64,000 nt of DNA from Sodalis praecaptivus (GTDB lineage Bacteria; Pseudomonadota; Gammaproteobacteria; Enterobacterales; Enterobacteriaceae), in NCBI RefSeq assembly GCF_000517425.1, contig NZ_CP006569.1, positions 1,984,001-2,048,000 on the forward strand, written 5' to 3'. The notes below the pieces were generated by a model that worked only from the letters and a program-made list of their open reading frames with translations, was not told where the DNA came from and searched no databases. This document shows, one piece after another, positions 48,261-58,379 of the stretch. Numbering within the stretch: the stretch's first letter is position 1; the number at the start of each line of letters is the position of its first letter. The position numbers and the translations under genes are program-made.

Positions 48261-48944
48261 CTAAATTAAAGGATGAATGGTAAGCGTGCCGTCCTGCAGA
48301 CATAACCGCGCGGCTTTGCCTGAAAATCCGACCGGAATTTGATCGCTCAGCCAATACTGACCGGCGATGGATACCAGCTCCGGGGAGAGATGGGTACAGA
48401 AAATCTGGCACTCTCCGTCGCCCGACGCACCGGCCAGCGCGCGGCCCCGCATCATGCCATAAATATGGATATTGCCATCGGCAATAAGCTCGGCGCCGGC
48501 GCTAACGCTGCTGGTGACAATCAAATCGCTGTTGCGGGCGTAAATTTGCTGCCCGGAGCGCACCGGCGTGTTGATAAGCCGCGTTTTGACCGCCGCCGGC
48601 GCCGGCGCGGGCGCCTCGGCGACGCTGCGCTTTGGCGCTTTGCCTTCGGTCAGCAGCGGCAGCCCGCTGCGCACGATCGCCTGTTTCAGTTTCGCGTCGC
48701 GACAGCCGCTGACGCCGACCACATGCAGGCCGGTCGCCAGCACCGCCTGTGACAGCGCCTCCCAGGGCGTGTCGCGACTGAGGCCGGCGACGTTGATGAC
48801 AACCGGCGCATCTTGTAAAAATCCAGGTGCTTGTTCGACTTTTTCCTCTATCGCCCGACGGATTTCTTCTGGCTGCGCATCATGCACATGAATTACCGAT
48901 AAAGTAAAATTACTGCCTTTCAACTCAATTGGCGTTTGCGACAT
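48261..48944 (-). CDS. minC: Septum formation inhibitor MinC
   Basis: A 227-residue FtsZ antagonist. The N-terminal FtsZ-inhibiting domain spans about residues 1-105, then an Ala/Pro linker ([12 protein letters not shown]), then the C-terminal beta-helix (about 125-227) with [15 protein letters not shown] and [13 protein letters not shown], which dimerises and binds MinD. It heads minCDE and is divergent from ycgL. Confidence 0.97.
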   Translation of the reverse strand: MSQTPIELKGSNFTLSVIHVHDAQPEEIRRAIEEKVEQAPGFLQDAPVVINVAGLSRDTPWEALSQAVLATGLHVVGVSGCRDAKLKQAIVRSGLPLLTEGKAPKRSVAEAPAPAPAAVKTRLINTPVRSGQQIYARNSDLIVTSSVSAGAELIADGNIHIYGMMRGRALAGASGDGECQIFCTHLSPELVSIAGQYWLSDQIPVGFSGKAARLCLQDGTLTIHPLI

Positions 48945-49078
48945 CTATCCTGACTCAGTCTTAGCACGTGTAATTTCCCGATTCGTCACGGGAGGCGATA
49001 TTCCGAAGTACTGCATGCATGTTATAGTTACCGCTATATACAGGCAAGACACCAGACCACGGAAATAGAGTAAAAAAT

Positions 49079-49360
49079 ATGTTTTGTGTGATCTATCGAA
49101 GTTCAAAACAGGATCAAACCTATCTTTTTGTTGAAAGAAGAGAGGATTTTACCCGCGTCCCGGCCGACTTAATGGCGCACTTCGGCAAACCGCTATTCTC
49201 AATGATTTTACCCTTAGACGGTAGCAAAAATCTCGCTTCCGCGGATATAGGAAAAGTAAAAGAATTACTTAAAGAGCAGGGCTTCTATCTACAAGTCCCC
49301 CCGCCGGTGGAAAATTTATTGACCCAGCATCATCTCGCCGAAAAAAAACCTGATCATTAA
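49079..49360 (+). CDS. ycgL: YcgL family protein
   Basis: 93 residues. [20 protein letters not shown] and the C-terminal [10 protein letters not shown] match E. coli YcgL, which has a longer N-terminus in some annotations. It is a small soluble protein of unknown function. It is divergent from minC, with a promoter-like AT-rich gap between. Confidence 0.92.
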   Translation: MFCVIYRSSKQDQTYLFVERREDFTRVPADLMAHFGKPLFSMILPLDGSKNLASADIGKVKELLKEQGFYLQVPPPVENLLTQHHLAEKKPDH

Positions 49361-50024
49361 CCCATAGGTTCGCGCGGCGGAATTACCGGCGCCGCACTTG
49401 CAGGGCTGAATCAATTATCCCATTGGCGATTCTGTAGGTTAAGCCACGGCGGCAGCCCCGCTATACCCTACGCCCGCGCGCGATGTAAACCTTTGGCGGC
49501 TATGAGCCCATTTGCCACTATCCCCTGTCCCACGCCCCGATGGCGTACTTAGCGCACCAAATGTGACGATGTCACGTGTGCTAGTGCTGCACCGCCTGCT
49601 TTCTCTGTTCATGCAGGGCAAAGCGCTGTGATCGTCATGCTCGGGGGTGACAAACCGGTTGCCGTTTGGGCGACAGTTTGCGCACGGCGACGGCGCTGTC
49701 GATATTCCCTTAACGAAGGAAAAGCCTTAGGCGCCAACGCGACTTCAACCAATATAAGGCTTAGGTCATCGGCCAGGGCCGCGCAGGGTCTGCCGCTGAC
49801 GTCATAGCATCACCGCCACGACGGCACCCTGTCGCCCACGTCGGCACCATGCCCGCCCGCGTCGCCGCCATGAAGTCACGTCGGTACCGGGCCCGCCCGC
49901 GTCGGCACCGTGCCGCCTACGACGGCGGAAGAAATGCGCCATGGGGCTACCCCTTTGCGTCGGCTGGCGTATGATAACAGCGTTAAACAAGTAAACAGGG
50001 TGTTAACGATTGCAGGAGAGAGCA
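49361..50024. other. Gene-free gap between ycgL and ycgM
   Basis: About 660 bp without a recognised gene. The right part (49819-49925) contains 20-bp periodic repeats. The rest shows no hairpin or homology I can name. Confidence 0.55.
49819..49925. repeat. 20-bp periodic GC-rich repeat
   Basis: Units starting at 49819, 49839, 49859, 49879 and 49899 share CGTCGGCACC-like cores. The 40-bp super-repeat is clearest: the block with GCCCGCCCGCGTCG recurs at exactly 40 bp. Confidence 0.75.
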
Positions 50025-50681
50025 ATGTATCAGCATAGAAATTGGCAGGGCGCACTGTTGGATTTTCCGGTCAGCAAGGTGGTGTGCGTCGGCAGCAACT
50101 ACCGTAATCATATCAAAGAAATGGGCAGCGCCACCCCCAGCGAACCGGTGCTATTCATCAAGCCCGAGACCGCGCTGTGCGATATTCATCAACCTATCGT
50201 GATCCCTACCGATCGGGGGGAAGTGCATCATGAGGTAGAGTTGGCTATCTTGATTGGCGCGCCGTTAAAACAGGCTAACGAGCAGCAGGTCGCTCAGGGT
50301 ATCGCCGGCGTGGGCGTCGCGCTGGATTTAACGCTGCGGGATCTGCAGGCGCAGTTCAAAAAAGCAGGGCAGCCCTGGGAGAAAGCGAAAGGTTTTGATG
50401 GCGCCTGTCCGATATCGGGGTTTATTCCGGCGGCGGAATTCGGCGATCCCCAACAGGCGGATTTGACGCTAACGGTTAACGATCAGGTTCGGCAAACGGG
50501 CAACACCCGCGACATGATCCATCCTATCCTGCCGCTCATTGCGTATATGAGCCATTTCTTTACCTTGCGTCCCGGCGATATCGTACTGACGGGGACGCCA
50601 GAAGGGGTCGCCGCGCTTAAGCCCGGCGATGCGCTCACGGTAAGCCTGAATCAGCATCAATTGAGCACGCGGATAATTTAG
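50025..50681 (+). CDS. ycgM: Fumarylacetoacetate hydrolase family protein YcgM
   Basis: 218 residues, one FAH domain. The metal ligands are seen in HHEVELAILIG (Glu-x-Glu) and in the Asp of GVALDLTLRDLQ. GKG-type loop KAKGFDGACPISGF and LTGTPEGV close the site. Members hydrolyse acylpyruvates or decarboxylate oxaloacetate. The ATG at 50025 has a perfect AGGAGAG site. It is upstream of ycgN as in E. coli. Confidence 0.93.
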   Translation: MYQHRNWQGALLDFPVSKVVCVGSNYRNHIKEMGSATPSEPVLFIKPETALCDIHQPIVIPTDRGEVHHEVELAILIGAPLKQANEQQVAQGIAGVGVALDLTLRDLQAQFKKAGQPWEKAKGFDGACPISGFIPAAEFGDPQQADLTLTVNDQVRQTGNTRDMIHPILPLIAYMSHFFTLRPGDIVLTGTPEGVAALKPGDALTVSLNQHQLSTRII

Positions 50682-50797
50682 CGTTTGATTTTCGCCCGGC
50701 CGCTCGTCGTCGCGCCTGATCCTGCGCTGAAAAAAGTTGCATGCGGGGGGGAAAAGCATTATATAACGCCCCCTTGATTCCCGTTATGGAGACCACC

Positions 50798-51247
50798 ATG
50801 CCTGAACGCCCCTTTTGGCAGACCAAAACCCTGGCTGAAATGTCCGATGAGGAGTGGGAGTCCCTGTGCGATGGCTGCGGGCGCTGCTGCCTGAATAAAT
50901 TGATCGATGCGGATACGGATGAAATCTATTTCACGAATGTCGCCTGTAATCTACTCAATTTAAAAACATGCCAGTGTCAACATTATGCCAACCGATTTGC
51001 CTATGAGCCGGATTGTATCAAGTTGACCCGGGAAAATCTGGCCACCTTTGACTGGTTACCTCCCACTTGCGCTTATCGGTTGCAGAGTGAAGGCAAACCG
51101 CTGCCCCATTGGCACCCGTTGTTGAGCGGCTCAAAGGCCGCGATGCACGGCGAGCGTATTTCGGTCCGCCATATTGCGGTGCGGGAAAGCGACGTCGTCG
51201 ACTGGGAAGACCATATATTGAATAAGCCTGACTGGGCCAAAGGATAA
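50798..51247 (+). CDS. ycgN: UPF0260 protein YcgN (Fe/Zn cysteine cluster)
   Basis: 149 residues with a conserved Cys-rich motif ([12 protein letters not shown] and [14 protein letters not shown]) that suggests a metal or Fe-S site. It matches E. coli YcgN over its length, including [12 protein letters not shown] and ILNKPDWA. Function unknown. The ATG at 50798 opens the homology. Confidence 0.94.
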   Translation: MPERPFWQTKTLAEMSDEEWESLCDGCGRCCLNKLIDADTDEIYFTNVACNLLNLKTCQCQHYANRFAYEPDCIKLTRENLATFDWLPPTCAYRLQSEGKPLPHWHPLLSGSKAAMHGERISVRHIAVRESDVVDWEDHILNKPDWAKG

Positions 51248-51521
51248 ACGCCGCACGCGCGGGGGCTTTCACTCGCGATGAGGTCGGGCTGTCCCGCGCA
51301 ATAAAGAGGAGAGTGCATTTTCGCTATGGCTCGTCGCCTGGCGTACGGGTCACTCTCCGGCCTTTGGCACGACTTTACTGCTATCACGGCGCCTTCACGC
51401 CTTATTCCAGGTTTCGACGGTAAGGCTGAAACGCGTTTGGTTATGCCCCCGGCATAGGCCGTCGCTTGGCCTGAATAAACGAGCGCGGCGGGGAAGTCTC
51501 AATGCGGCGGTTGGTGCTAAA

Positions 51522-52379
51522 TCATATTGTTTTGCGTTTTTTTGCTGAGGTGATATCAGGGGAAACGGTGGCGTCTTTGCCGCAGCGCTCACGACTTTCA
51601 TTATAAGCGGACCGGGGCCCGGTACTGTCAGCGCTCATTACATTGCCGGCACCCACAGCCGTACTGGGGAGATTATTAGATTTTCTCTGCCTGCTTTTTC
51701 TTATTAAAAGGATCTTTTTGCTCAATAAATTACTTTGGAAAAGTAAGCTATCCCGCTGGCGCAGGCAGTCATAATGCGCATTCATGTTATTGATCAGTCT
51801 GGCGTAGACCCTATTAAGCTCTCCTTCATTTATCTCGGGCTGTAAGCACAATTGTTGTAGCCGTTCGATGTCGGCAATCGCCTCATTGCGCCATAAGTTG
51901 GCATTATTGGCCGCGATATTAAGCGGGACACTCCAACGATTCATTAACTCTCGGGAGGCTTTTTCCGGATTAGATGTTTGGTCAATCGCCTTTAATAAAG
52001 AAAAAATATTGGTAGGAAATCGATGCTCATTCTTTATCTCTGCGGAGCCAACGGCTTTCTCCTGCGGTGTCGCCATGCAACCTACTTTTTCAGGATGATG
52101 TGGCGGCAAAGATCTATTCCGCTGCTGTTCTTGCGCTGCCGCCTGGTGTTCCTGGCTGTCGCTCTGCGGCATCCTGCTTTGCTGGGGGCCGGCGGTACTG
52201 GGTCCCTGCGGGTAGGATGTATTCGATACCGCCTCTAACTTATCCCTGTGGTTCATCAGCGCCAGAAAGAGGGTTTGGCACCCGGGCCGTCCTGTTGACG
52301 CTGAATCTGAATGAGGGGCGTGATCATATTTTGTCTTCCCGTTTATTAAGCTCAACGCGCTATCTGAAATTGTATTCAT
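51522..52379 (-). CDS. Orphan hypothetical protein, polar, possible secreted effector
   Basis: A 285-residue protein I do not recognise. The N-terminal 110 residues are Ser/Thr/Gln/Pro-rich and probably disordered; residues about 120-225 look helical (NIFSLLKAIDQTSNPEKASRELMNRW, quoted in part, then LWRNEAIADIERLQQLC). The C-terminus is basic and ends SAKKRKTI, a nuclear-localisation-like run. It has no signal peptide or membrane helix. It stands alone between ycgN and dsbB, with a 700-bp AT-rich upstream gap. A type III effector or chaperone-dependent substrate is possible but unproven. Codon pattern supports a real gene only moderately. Confidence 0.55.
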   Translation of the reverse strand: MNTISDSALSLINGKTKYDHAPHSDSASTGRPGCQTLFLALMNHRDKLEAVSNTSYPQGPSTAGPQQSRMPQSDSQEHQAAAQEQQRNRSLPPHHPEKVGCMATPQEKAVGSAEIKNEHRFPTNIFSLLKAIDQTSNPEKASRELMNRWSVPLNIAANNANLWRNEAIADIERLQQLCLQPEINEGELNRVYARLINNMNAHYDCLRQRDSLLFQSNLLSKKILLIRKSRQRKSNNLPSTAVGAGNVMSADSTGPRSAYNESRERCGKDATVSPDITSAKKRKTI

Positions 52380-53080
52380 ATTCTTCCTCTTGTTATGGTC
52401 TCGGTAGTTGAGATGAACAAACCAAGCACTATTGGCGCCATCATACCTTCTTTAGATAACAATAACGTAAACGGCCGACGCCGGGCATTAATTAATTGTG
52501 CAATGACTTATTAATGTTGTGCTGATGCAATTCATAAGCAATGCATAGCAATAAATACATCGCTTAAAGGTGAAAAAAATAAACTGTTCGCCGCGGGTAG
52601 GGTATTGCGATAATGGTTATCAGTTTAAGATTGTTTTTGACTATAATACTGTGGGTCATAAATAAATCGGCTGCGGGTGAGGCGGGTATTTATTACTTCT
52701 TATGTCTCCTTCCATTGCTCCACGCGCCATGAGCCAGTAAAGTGGTGTTGACGCTTAACCGCTGAACATGACGCTCTTTCGCTAAGCACGTCATGCACTG
52801 CGCGGCGAAGCGTTATTAAAAAGAGTCCGGCTCATAGAGGGGTATTATAACAGCCGACGTCCGAAAAACCTCTTAGCGGTAACGACGGCGCGGATGCGCC
52901 GGGTATAAACGCGTCCGATCGCATTTTGACGGTAATGGCGCAGGGGCCGTGTGGAAACGAATTGAATAAGGCCGTGGTTTTAGGCATACGGCGATAAATA
53001 GGCGGATAATTTTATCGTGGCCGCGGGGCAATCGTCGGCGCATGACGGCATGGCGGCGCCGTCATGCGCCTATGCCGCCA
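52380..53080. other. AT-rich gap between the orphan gene and dsbB
   Basis: No gene is recognised. A perfect TATAAT occurs at 52638, but it has a poor -35 and no frame behind it. The leftward promoter of the orphan gene should lie in 52400-52700. Confidence 0.5.
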
Positions 53081-53611
53081 TCAGCGGGAAAAGAGGTCGC
53101 GTTTGCGCGGAGGGAAGAATTGCGCGAGCAAAATGATCGCCGCTACCGCCAGGTAGGCGCCGAAGATGACAATCATCCATTGTGGCATCTCCAGCGACAG
53201 GAAATGCCATTGACGAACGGCGCAATCGCCGCTGGCGCTGAAGACCGACGGCAACCACTTGTCCAGCGGCAGCCAGGCGGGGAAATTCACGAAAAAGTCG
53301 CAGGTGACGAAGGGGGAGGGATGAAGCTGGATATCGGTATGCTTCATTGCCAGCAGCAGGCCTTGCCAGGCGCTGTACAGCCAAATCGCCAGACCGGCGA
53401 AACGCAGCGGCGTGGCGGGCGCGATGGCGCCTACCAGGCCGGCGGCAACCACGCCGTAGAGGGCGCAACGTTGATAAATACACAGGACGCAGGGTTTAAG
53501 CAGCAATACATGCTGAAAGTAGAGCGCAACCAGTTCCAGCGCGAAGGCGGTCAGTGCCAATAGTAACCAGGCTGCACGATTTTTGGAGCAGCGGTTTAAC
53601 GATTGCATCAT
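53081..53611 (-). CDS. dsbB: Disulfide bond formation protein DsbB
   Basis: A 176-residue inner-membrane quinone reductase, the same length as in E. coli. Four helices and both redox pairs are present: Cys41/Cys44 (KPCVLCIYQ) and two further Cys (VTCDFF and GDCAVRQW). It reoxidises DsbA. The first of two adjacent ATGs (53611) matches the E. coli N-terminus; a longer upstream frame is not homologous. Confidence 0.96.
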   Translation of the reverse strand: MMQSLNRCSKNRAAWLLLALTAFALELVALYFQHVLLLKPCVLCIYQRCALYGVVAAGLVGAIAPATPLRFAGLAIWLYSAWQGLLLAMKHTDIQLHPSPFVTCDFFVNFPAWLPLDKWLPSVFSASGDCAVRQWHFLSLEMPQWMIVIFGAYLAVAAIILLAQFFPPRKRDLFSR

Positions 53612-53926
53612 AGAGGGTTGTCCAGAGCAGTTATAAGTGGCGTGAAACGAGCATTCTAAATCAAAAAACAACAGACACCAGCGACTTTTCCGTCGGCGGC
53701 ATACCAGAGCCCGCGCCGTTTTACTATTATTGAAGTTACCCCACGTGTACGGCGCGAAAAAAAGGTCCTTTTGGCTGCCGATAGTCATAAGCGGGAGATG
53801 GGTTATAGTCTGCCGCCAGCGGGCAAGGTAAACTAACTCGCTTGTTCATGATGAAGTCACCGCGCCCGCTCGTAAGGGAGGGTGAGAGGCATGTGAATTG
53901 TTAGAGTTGCTATGGAACAAACGAAT
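53612..53926. other. Divergent dsbB-fadR gap lacking nhaB
   Basis: E. coli has the antiporter gene nhaB here. Only about 315 bp remain, with no recognisable nhaB remnant. Confidence 0.6.
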
Positions 53927-54655
53927 ATGGTCATCAAGGCGCAAAGTCCTGCCGGTTTCGCGGAAGAGTTTCTGATTGAAAGCATCTGGAACAATCGCTT
54001 TCCGCCTGGCTCCATCCTGCCCGCGGAGCGGGAGCTTTCCGATCTGATAGGTGTCACCCGCACCACGCTGCGGGAGGTACTGCAGCGACTGGCCCGTGAC
54101 GGCTGGCTTAAAATCCAGCACGGCAAGCCGACCCGGGTAAATAATGTATGGGAAACGTCCGGACTGAATATCCTGGAGACGCTGGCGCGGCTTGATCATG
54201 ACAGCGTGCCTCAGCTCATTGATAATTTGCTCTCGGTGCGCACCAACATCGCCGCGATTTTCATTCGTCTGGCGGTGTCGCTGTATCCTGATAAAGCACA
54301 GGCGGTGCTCTCACAGGCTGCGGCGGTAGACGATAAGGCGGAAGCGGATAAGGCTGATGCCTTCACCGAATTGGATTACCGCATTTTCCACGGCCTGGCG
54401 TTTGCTTCAGGCAATCCTATCTATGGCCTGATTTTTAACGGCCTGAAGGGGCTTTATTTACGGGCGGGGCGCTATTATTTTACTAATCCGCAGGCCCGCG
54501 AACTGGCGCGCAATTTCTATAGCCAGCTGGCGACGCTATGCCGCGCGGGGCTGTATGATCAGGTCATGGAGCTGGTGCGCCGCTACGGTAAAGAGAGCCG
54601 GGAGATCTGGGGCGCCATGCAATCCGCGATGCCTAAAGATATCGTGGGGATTTGA
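53927..54655 (+). CDS. fadR: Fatty acid metabolism regulator FadR
   Basis: About 242 residues. The winged helix ([15 protein letters not shown], then [22 protein letters not shown] quoted in part) is nearly identical to E. coli. The C-terminal acyl-CoA-binding domain is conserved but carries an insert (AEADKADAF) near residue 148. It represses fad genes and activates fabA/fabB in E. coli. The ATG at 53927 matches E. coli; an ATG at 53912 adds five residues. It is kept although fadD is absent from its usual place. Confidence 0.95.
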   Translation: MVIKAQSPAGFAEEFLIESIWNNRFPPGSILPAERELSDLIGVTRTTLREVLQRLARDGWLKIQHGKPTRVNNVWETSGLNILETLARLDHDSVPQLIDNLLSVRTNIAAIFIRLAVSLYPDKAQAVLSQAAAVDDKAEADKADAFTELDYRIFHGLAFASGNPIYGLIFNGLKGLYLRAGRYYFTNPQARELARNFYSQLATLCRAGLYDQVMELVRRYGKESREIWGAMQSAMPKDIVGI

Positions 54656-54704
54656 CCTCGACGAAGGTGCCGCCCTGGGACGGGCGGCGGCCATTCGGAA
54701 GGCA

Positions 54705-56240
54705 TCAGAGCGGCGGCTGGCGCGGCGGACAGCGTTCGATAAGCTCGACATTGCCCTCGTCGTTCACCTGCTCCATATAGACGTCAAAGCTCCATAACCG
54801 ATGAATATGCTTCATCACCTCACGGCGGCTTTTCGCCAGCGGCGCGCGGTTTTGCGGTGTGTAACGCAGCGTCAGCGACCGATCGCCGCGCAAATCCACA
54901 TTCCAAATTTGAATATCCGGCTCCAGATTGCTCAAATTGTACTGGGAAGAGAGCTCCTGGCGTATGGCCTGATACCCTTCTTCGTTATGGATGGCCGCGA
55001 TTTCCAGATAGTTGTTGTGATCGTCGTCGAGTACCGTAAACAGGCGAAAATCTCGCATCACCTTCGGCGATAGGAACTGACTGATAAAGCTTTCGTCTTT
55101 AAAGTTGTGCATGGCGAAATGCACCGTTTCCAGCCAATCGCTGCCGGCGATATCGGGGAACCAGCGGCGGTCTTCCTCCGTGGGCGATTGGCAGATGCGC
55201 TTGATATCCTGGAACATGGCAAAACCCAGCGCATAGGGGTTAATGCCGCTGTAATACGGGCTGTTATAGGGCGGCTGATAGACCACATTGGTATGGCTAT
55301 GCAGGAATTCCAGCATAAACCTATCGCTGACTTTGCCTTCATCATACAAGTGATTGAGGATGGTATAATGCCAGAACGTGGCCCAGCCCTCGTTCATGAC
55401 CTGGGTCTGTTTTTGCGGATAGAAATACTGGCTGACTTTGCGCACGATACGCAATATTTCCCGTTGCCAGGGTTCGAGCAGCGGCGCATTTTTCTCCATG
55501 AAATACAGCAGGTTTTCCTGCGGCTCCTGGGGGTAGCGCAAACGCTGTTCCGTCACTTCCTCTTTTTCCCGGCGCGGTAGCGTGCGCCACAGTTCGTTGA
55601 CCTGGCTTTGCAAATACTCTTCCCGGCTCTTTTGGCGGGATTTTTCTTCCTGCAGCGAGATTTTTTGCGGGCGTTTGTAACGGTCGACGCCGTGATTCAT
55701 CAGCGCATGGCAGGAGTCCAATAATTGCTCCACCTGTTCCACGCCATAGCGCTCTTCGCATTTGGTAATATAGTTGCGGGCGAAAATCAGGTAGTCAACG
55801 ATGGAGCTGGCATCGGTCCAACTGCGGAAAAGGTAATTGTTTTTGAAAAACGAATTGTGCCCGTAACAGGCGTGAGCCATGACCAGCGCCTGCATGGGCA
55901 TGGTATTCTCTTCCATAAGGTAGGCAATACAAGGATTGGAATTGATCACAATCTCATAGGCCAGCCCCTGCTGACCGTGCTTATAGCGCTGCTCGGTTTC
56001 GATGAACTTTTTGCCAAATGACCAGTGGGTGTAATTGATAGGCATCCCCACGCTGGAATAGGCGTCCATCATCTGTTCCGAAGTGATGACTTCTATTTGA
56101 TGGGGGTAGGTATCAAGCCGATAATGTTTGGCTACCCGGTCAATTTCATCGAGATATTGCTGGAGCAGTTCAAATGTCCAATCCGGTCCATCGCTAAGAC
56201 ATGTGGCAGAGCGTGATCGTTCATCAATAGAAATCGTCAT
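54705..56240 (-). CDS. ycgB: SpoVR family protein YcgB
   Basis: 511 residues, the length of E. coli YcgB (510). Conserved blocks include AHACYGHNSFFKNNYLF and MNEGWATFWHYTILNHLYDEG (quoted in part), which carry His/Glu residues. It is a cytosolic protein of unknown activity, in E. coli linked to the yeaG-yeaH stress operon. It is convergent with fadR, the E. coli arrangement. Confidence 0.95.
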   Translation of the reverse strand: MTISIDERSRSATCLSDGPDWTFELLQQYLDEIDRVAKHYRLDTYPHQIEVITSEQMMDAYSSVGMPINYTHWSFGKKFIETEQRYKHGQQGLAYEIVINSNPCIAYLMEENTMPMQALVMAHACYGHNSFFKNNYLFRSWTDASSIVDYLIFARNYITKCEERYGVEQVEQLLDSCHALMNHGVDRYKRPQKISLQEEKSRQKSREEYLQSQVNELWRTLPRREKEEVTEQRLRYPQEPQENLLYFMEKNAPLLEPWQREILRIVRKVSQYFYPQKQTQVMNEGWATFWHYTILNHLYDEGKVSDRFMLEFLHSHTNVVYQPPYNSPYYSGINPYALGFAMFQDIKRICQSPTEEDRRWFPDIAGSDWLETVHFAMHNFKDESFISQFLSPKVMRDFRLFTVLDDDHNNYLEIAAIHNEEGYQAIRQELSSQYNLSNLEPDIQIWNVDLRGDRSLTLRYTPQNRAPLAKSRREVMKHIHRLWSFDVYMEQVNDEGNVELIERCPPRQPPL

Positions 56241-57048
56241 CAGCGCACCTCATCGTTACAGACAGCACGAGATCATGCTGTCTTATTATTAATCCTAGCG
56301 CAAGATGAAAATCGCGGAGGATGTGCTAAGGCACCTTCTCGCCTGGACGCCTTTCTATTTAGTTAGCACGCGCGACGGGCGAGGGACCAAGCGCCGCTAG
56401 CGGGGCGCGGCCGCACAAGGCGTCGGCGGCAAGCACGCGCGCGAACCCGGCGCCTTGGACGCGATAGCCTGCCGGGCAGACATGACCGAACGCCGGAAGG
56501 GCAACAGGCGCGCCGATGAAATCACGCCCGGAACCTGAATGCTGGCGCGCTGGGAGCAGAGCGCGAACGGGAGCACGGAGGCCTAGTTCTAACATCGTGC
56601 GCGCACCGCGCCGCTGGCGTGTGGCCCCTGTACAACGCGCCGTACGCGCCGTGCTATCATGTTGTGAGACACAGACGTGGGAAAGTCTCTGGCAGGATGC
56701 CGGCAGGGGATTATCCGCTGTCTGACGCGTTAAACCTTATTACCTGCTTATCGCCGCACTCGTCCTTATCAGCGCGTCGGGGTCATGACGCGGAAATGAC
56801 GACGTTTTTTGTGCTATAGAATGATGTGAATTGAGAGGTTAATGCTGATTTTCTCGGCTTGTTATCACTTTAAATGATTAAATCAGTTTTTTTATTTTGC
56901 TATTGAATTAGCTTCGCGGCAAAGTATTTAATAAAATGTCAATAACTCCCCGATTGGCGTTATTGACGCTCGCGGTGCATCTTTCTCATCATCTTTCCTA
57001 CGCCAGCATTTTATGCTGTGGCGGATGTGGGTATAAGGCAAGACAATC
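56241..57048. other. Divergent ycgB-dadA control region
   Basis: About 800 bp. The left half is GC-rich without a gene; the right part (56810-57000) is AT-rich and likely holds the dadAX promoter. In E. coli it is controlled by Lrp and CRP, but I could not define sites here. Confidence 0.5.
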
Positions 57049-58335
57049 ATGCAGGTAATTGTGTTAGGCAGTGGCGTGATAGGCGTGACGTCGGCCTGGT
57101 ATTTGGCTCAGCAGGGGCATCAGGTCACCGTGCTCGATCGCCAGCCCGGTCCGGCGCTGGAAACTAGCGCAAATAATGCCGGCCAAATATCGCCCGGCTA
57201 TTCCGCGCCCTGGGCCGCGCCGGGCGTGCCGCTCAAAGCCATTAAATGGATGTTTCAGCGCCACGCGCCGCTGGCCGTCAGATGGCATGCCGATGCGGAG
57301 CAACTGCGCTGGATGTGGCAAATGCTGCGCAATTGCGATAGTCGACATTATTATATTAATAAAAGCCGCATGGTGCGGCTGGCGGAATACAGTCGCGATT
57401 GTTTGAAAGCGTTGCGCGGCGAAACCGGTATCCGCTATGAAGGCCGTCAGGGGGGAACGCTGCAGTTGTTCCGCACCGATAAGCAATTCGCCAACGCCCA
57501 GAGAGATATTGCGGTACTGCGCGCTGAAGGCGTACCCTATTCGCTGCTGGAGGCCAACCAATTGGCCAATGTCGAGCCAGCGCTGGCCGGCGTCGCCCAT
57601 AAACTCTCCGGTGGTTTACGCTTGCCGAACGATGAAACCGGCGATTGCCAATTATTTACCCGCCACCTTGCCGCCATGGCGGCGGAAAAGGGCGTCGCAT
57701 TTCGTTATAACTGTCAAATCGGCGCGCTGGTACGCAATGGTAACCGCATTGACGGCGTAAGCTGCGGCCGGGAAATTGTGCGCGGCGATGCCTATGTGAT
57801 GGCGTTGGGGTCATATTCCACCGCCATGCTAAAAGAGGTGGTCTCTATTCCGGTTTATCCGTTAAAGGGGTATTCGTTAACGATCCCGTTGGCGGATGAG
57901 CAGGGCGCGCCGGTATCCACCGTGCTGGACGAAACCTATAAAGTGGCAATCACCCGCTTCGATCGGCGTATTCGGGTGGGAGGAATGGCGGAAATTGCCG
58001 GCTTCAATACCGAGCTGCCGTCGAAACGCCGGCTGACGTTGGAGACCGTGGTGCGCGATTTATTTCCCACCGGCGGCCATATTGAGCAAGCGATGTTCTG
58101 GACCGGCCTGAGGCCGATGACGCCGGACGGCACGCCGCTGGTGGGCGCCACGGCGCTTAACAACCTGTATCTGAATACCGGTCACGGTACGCTGGGCTGG
58201 ACAATGGCGTGTGGCTCGGGGCGATTGCTGGCGGATATGATCAGCGCGCGGGTGCCGGAAATTCGTTATGACGATCTGTCCGTCGCGCGTTATGCGCCTG
58301 GATTTGATGCCGTCGCCGTTACGCGACGGATCTGA
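57049..58335 (+). CDS. dadA: D-amino acid dehydrogenase DadA
   Basis: A 428-residue FAD-dependent enzyme. The dinucleotide motif [16 protein letters not shown] (residues 4-19) and the C-terminal [15 protein letters not shown] with [15 protein letters not shown] are typical. It oxidises D-alanine to pyruvate and ammonia at the inner membrane. It is the first gene of dadAX, as in E. coli. Confidence 0.97.
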   Translation: MQVIVLGSGVIGVTSAWYLAQQGHQVTVLDRQPGPALETSANNAGQISPGYSAPWAAPGVPLKAIKWMFQRHAPLAVRWHADAEQLRWMWQMLRNCDSRHYYINKSRMVRLAEYSRDCLKALRGETGIRYEGRQGGTLQLFRTDKQFANAQRDIAVLRAEGVPYSLLEANQLANVEPALAGVAHKLSGGLRLPNDETGDCQLFTRHLAAMAAEKGVAFRYNCQIGALVRNGNRIDGVSCGREIVRGDAYVMALGSYSTAMLKEVVSIPVYPLKGYSLTIPLADEQGAPVSTVLDETYKVAITRFDRRIRVGGMAEIAGFNTELPSKRRLTLETVVRDLFPTGGHIEQAMFWTGLRPMTPDGTPLVGATALNNLYLNTGHGTLGWTMACGSGRLLADMISARVPEIRYDDLSVARYAPGFDAVAVTRRI

Positions 58336-58379
58336 GGCCGCCTCGCGCGGCCGTTTCTTTGAGGTAAGGAGCTGTTTTC

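Noticed and set aside
49819-49925. A CRISPR array
   Set aside because: The repeats are tandem without unique spacers of constant length, and no cas genes are near. The same holds for the 8-bp, 47-bp and 59-bp tracts.
52600-52760. A small gene behind the perfect TATAAT at 52638
   Set aside because: The -35 region is poor and the only frame behind it is 12 codons long; no conserved peptide is seen.
53042-53563. A 173-residue plus-strand frame
   Set aside because: It is antisense to dsbB, which is certain from its paired cysteines and length.
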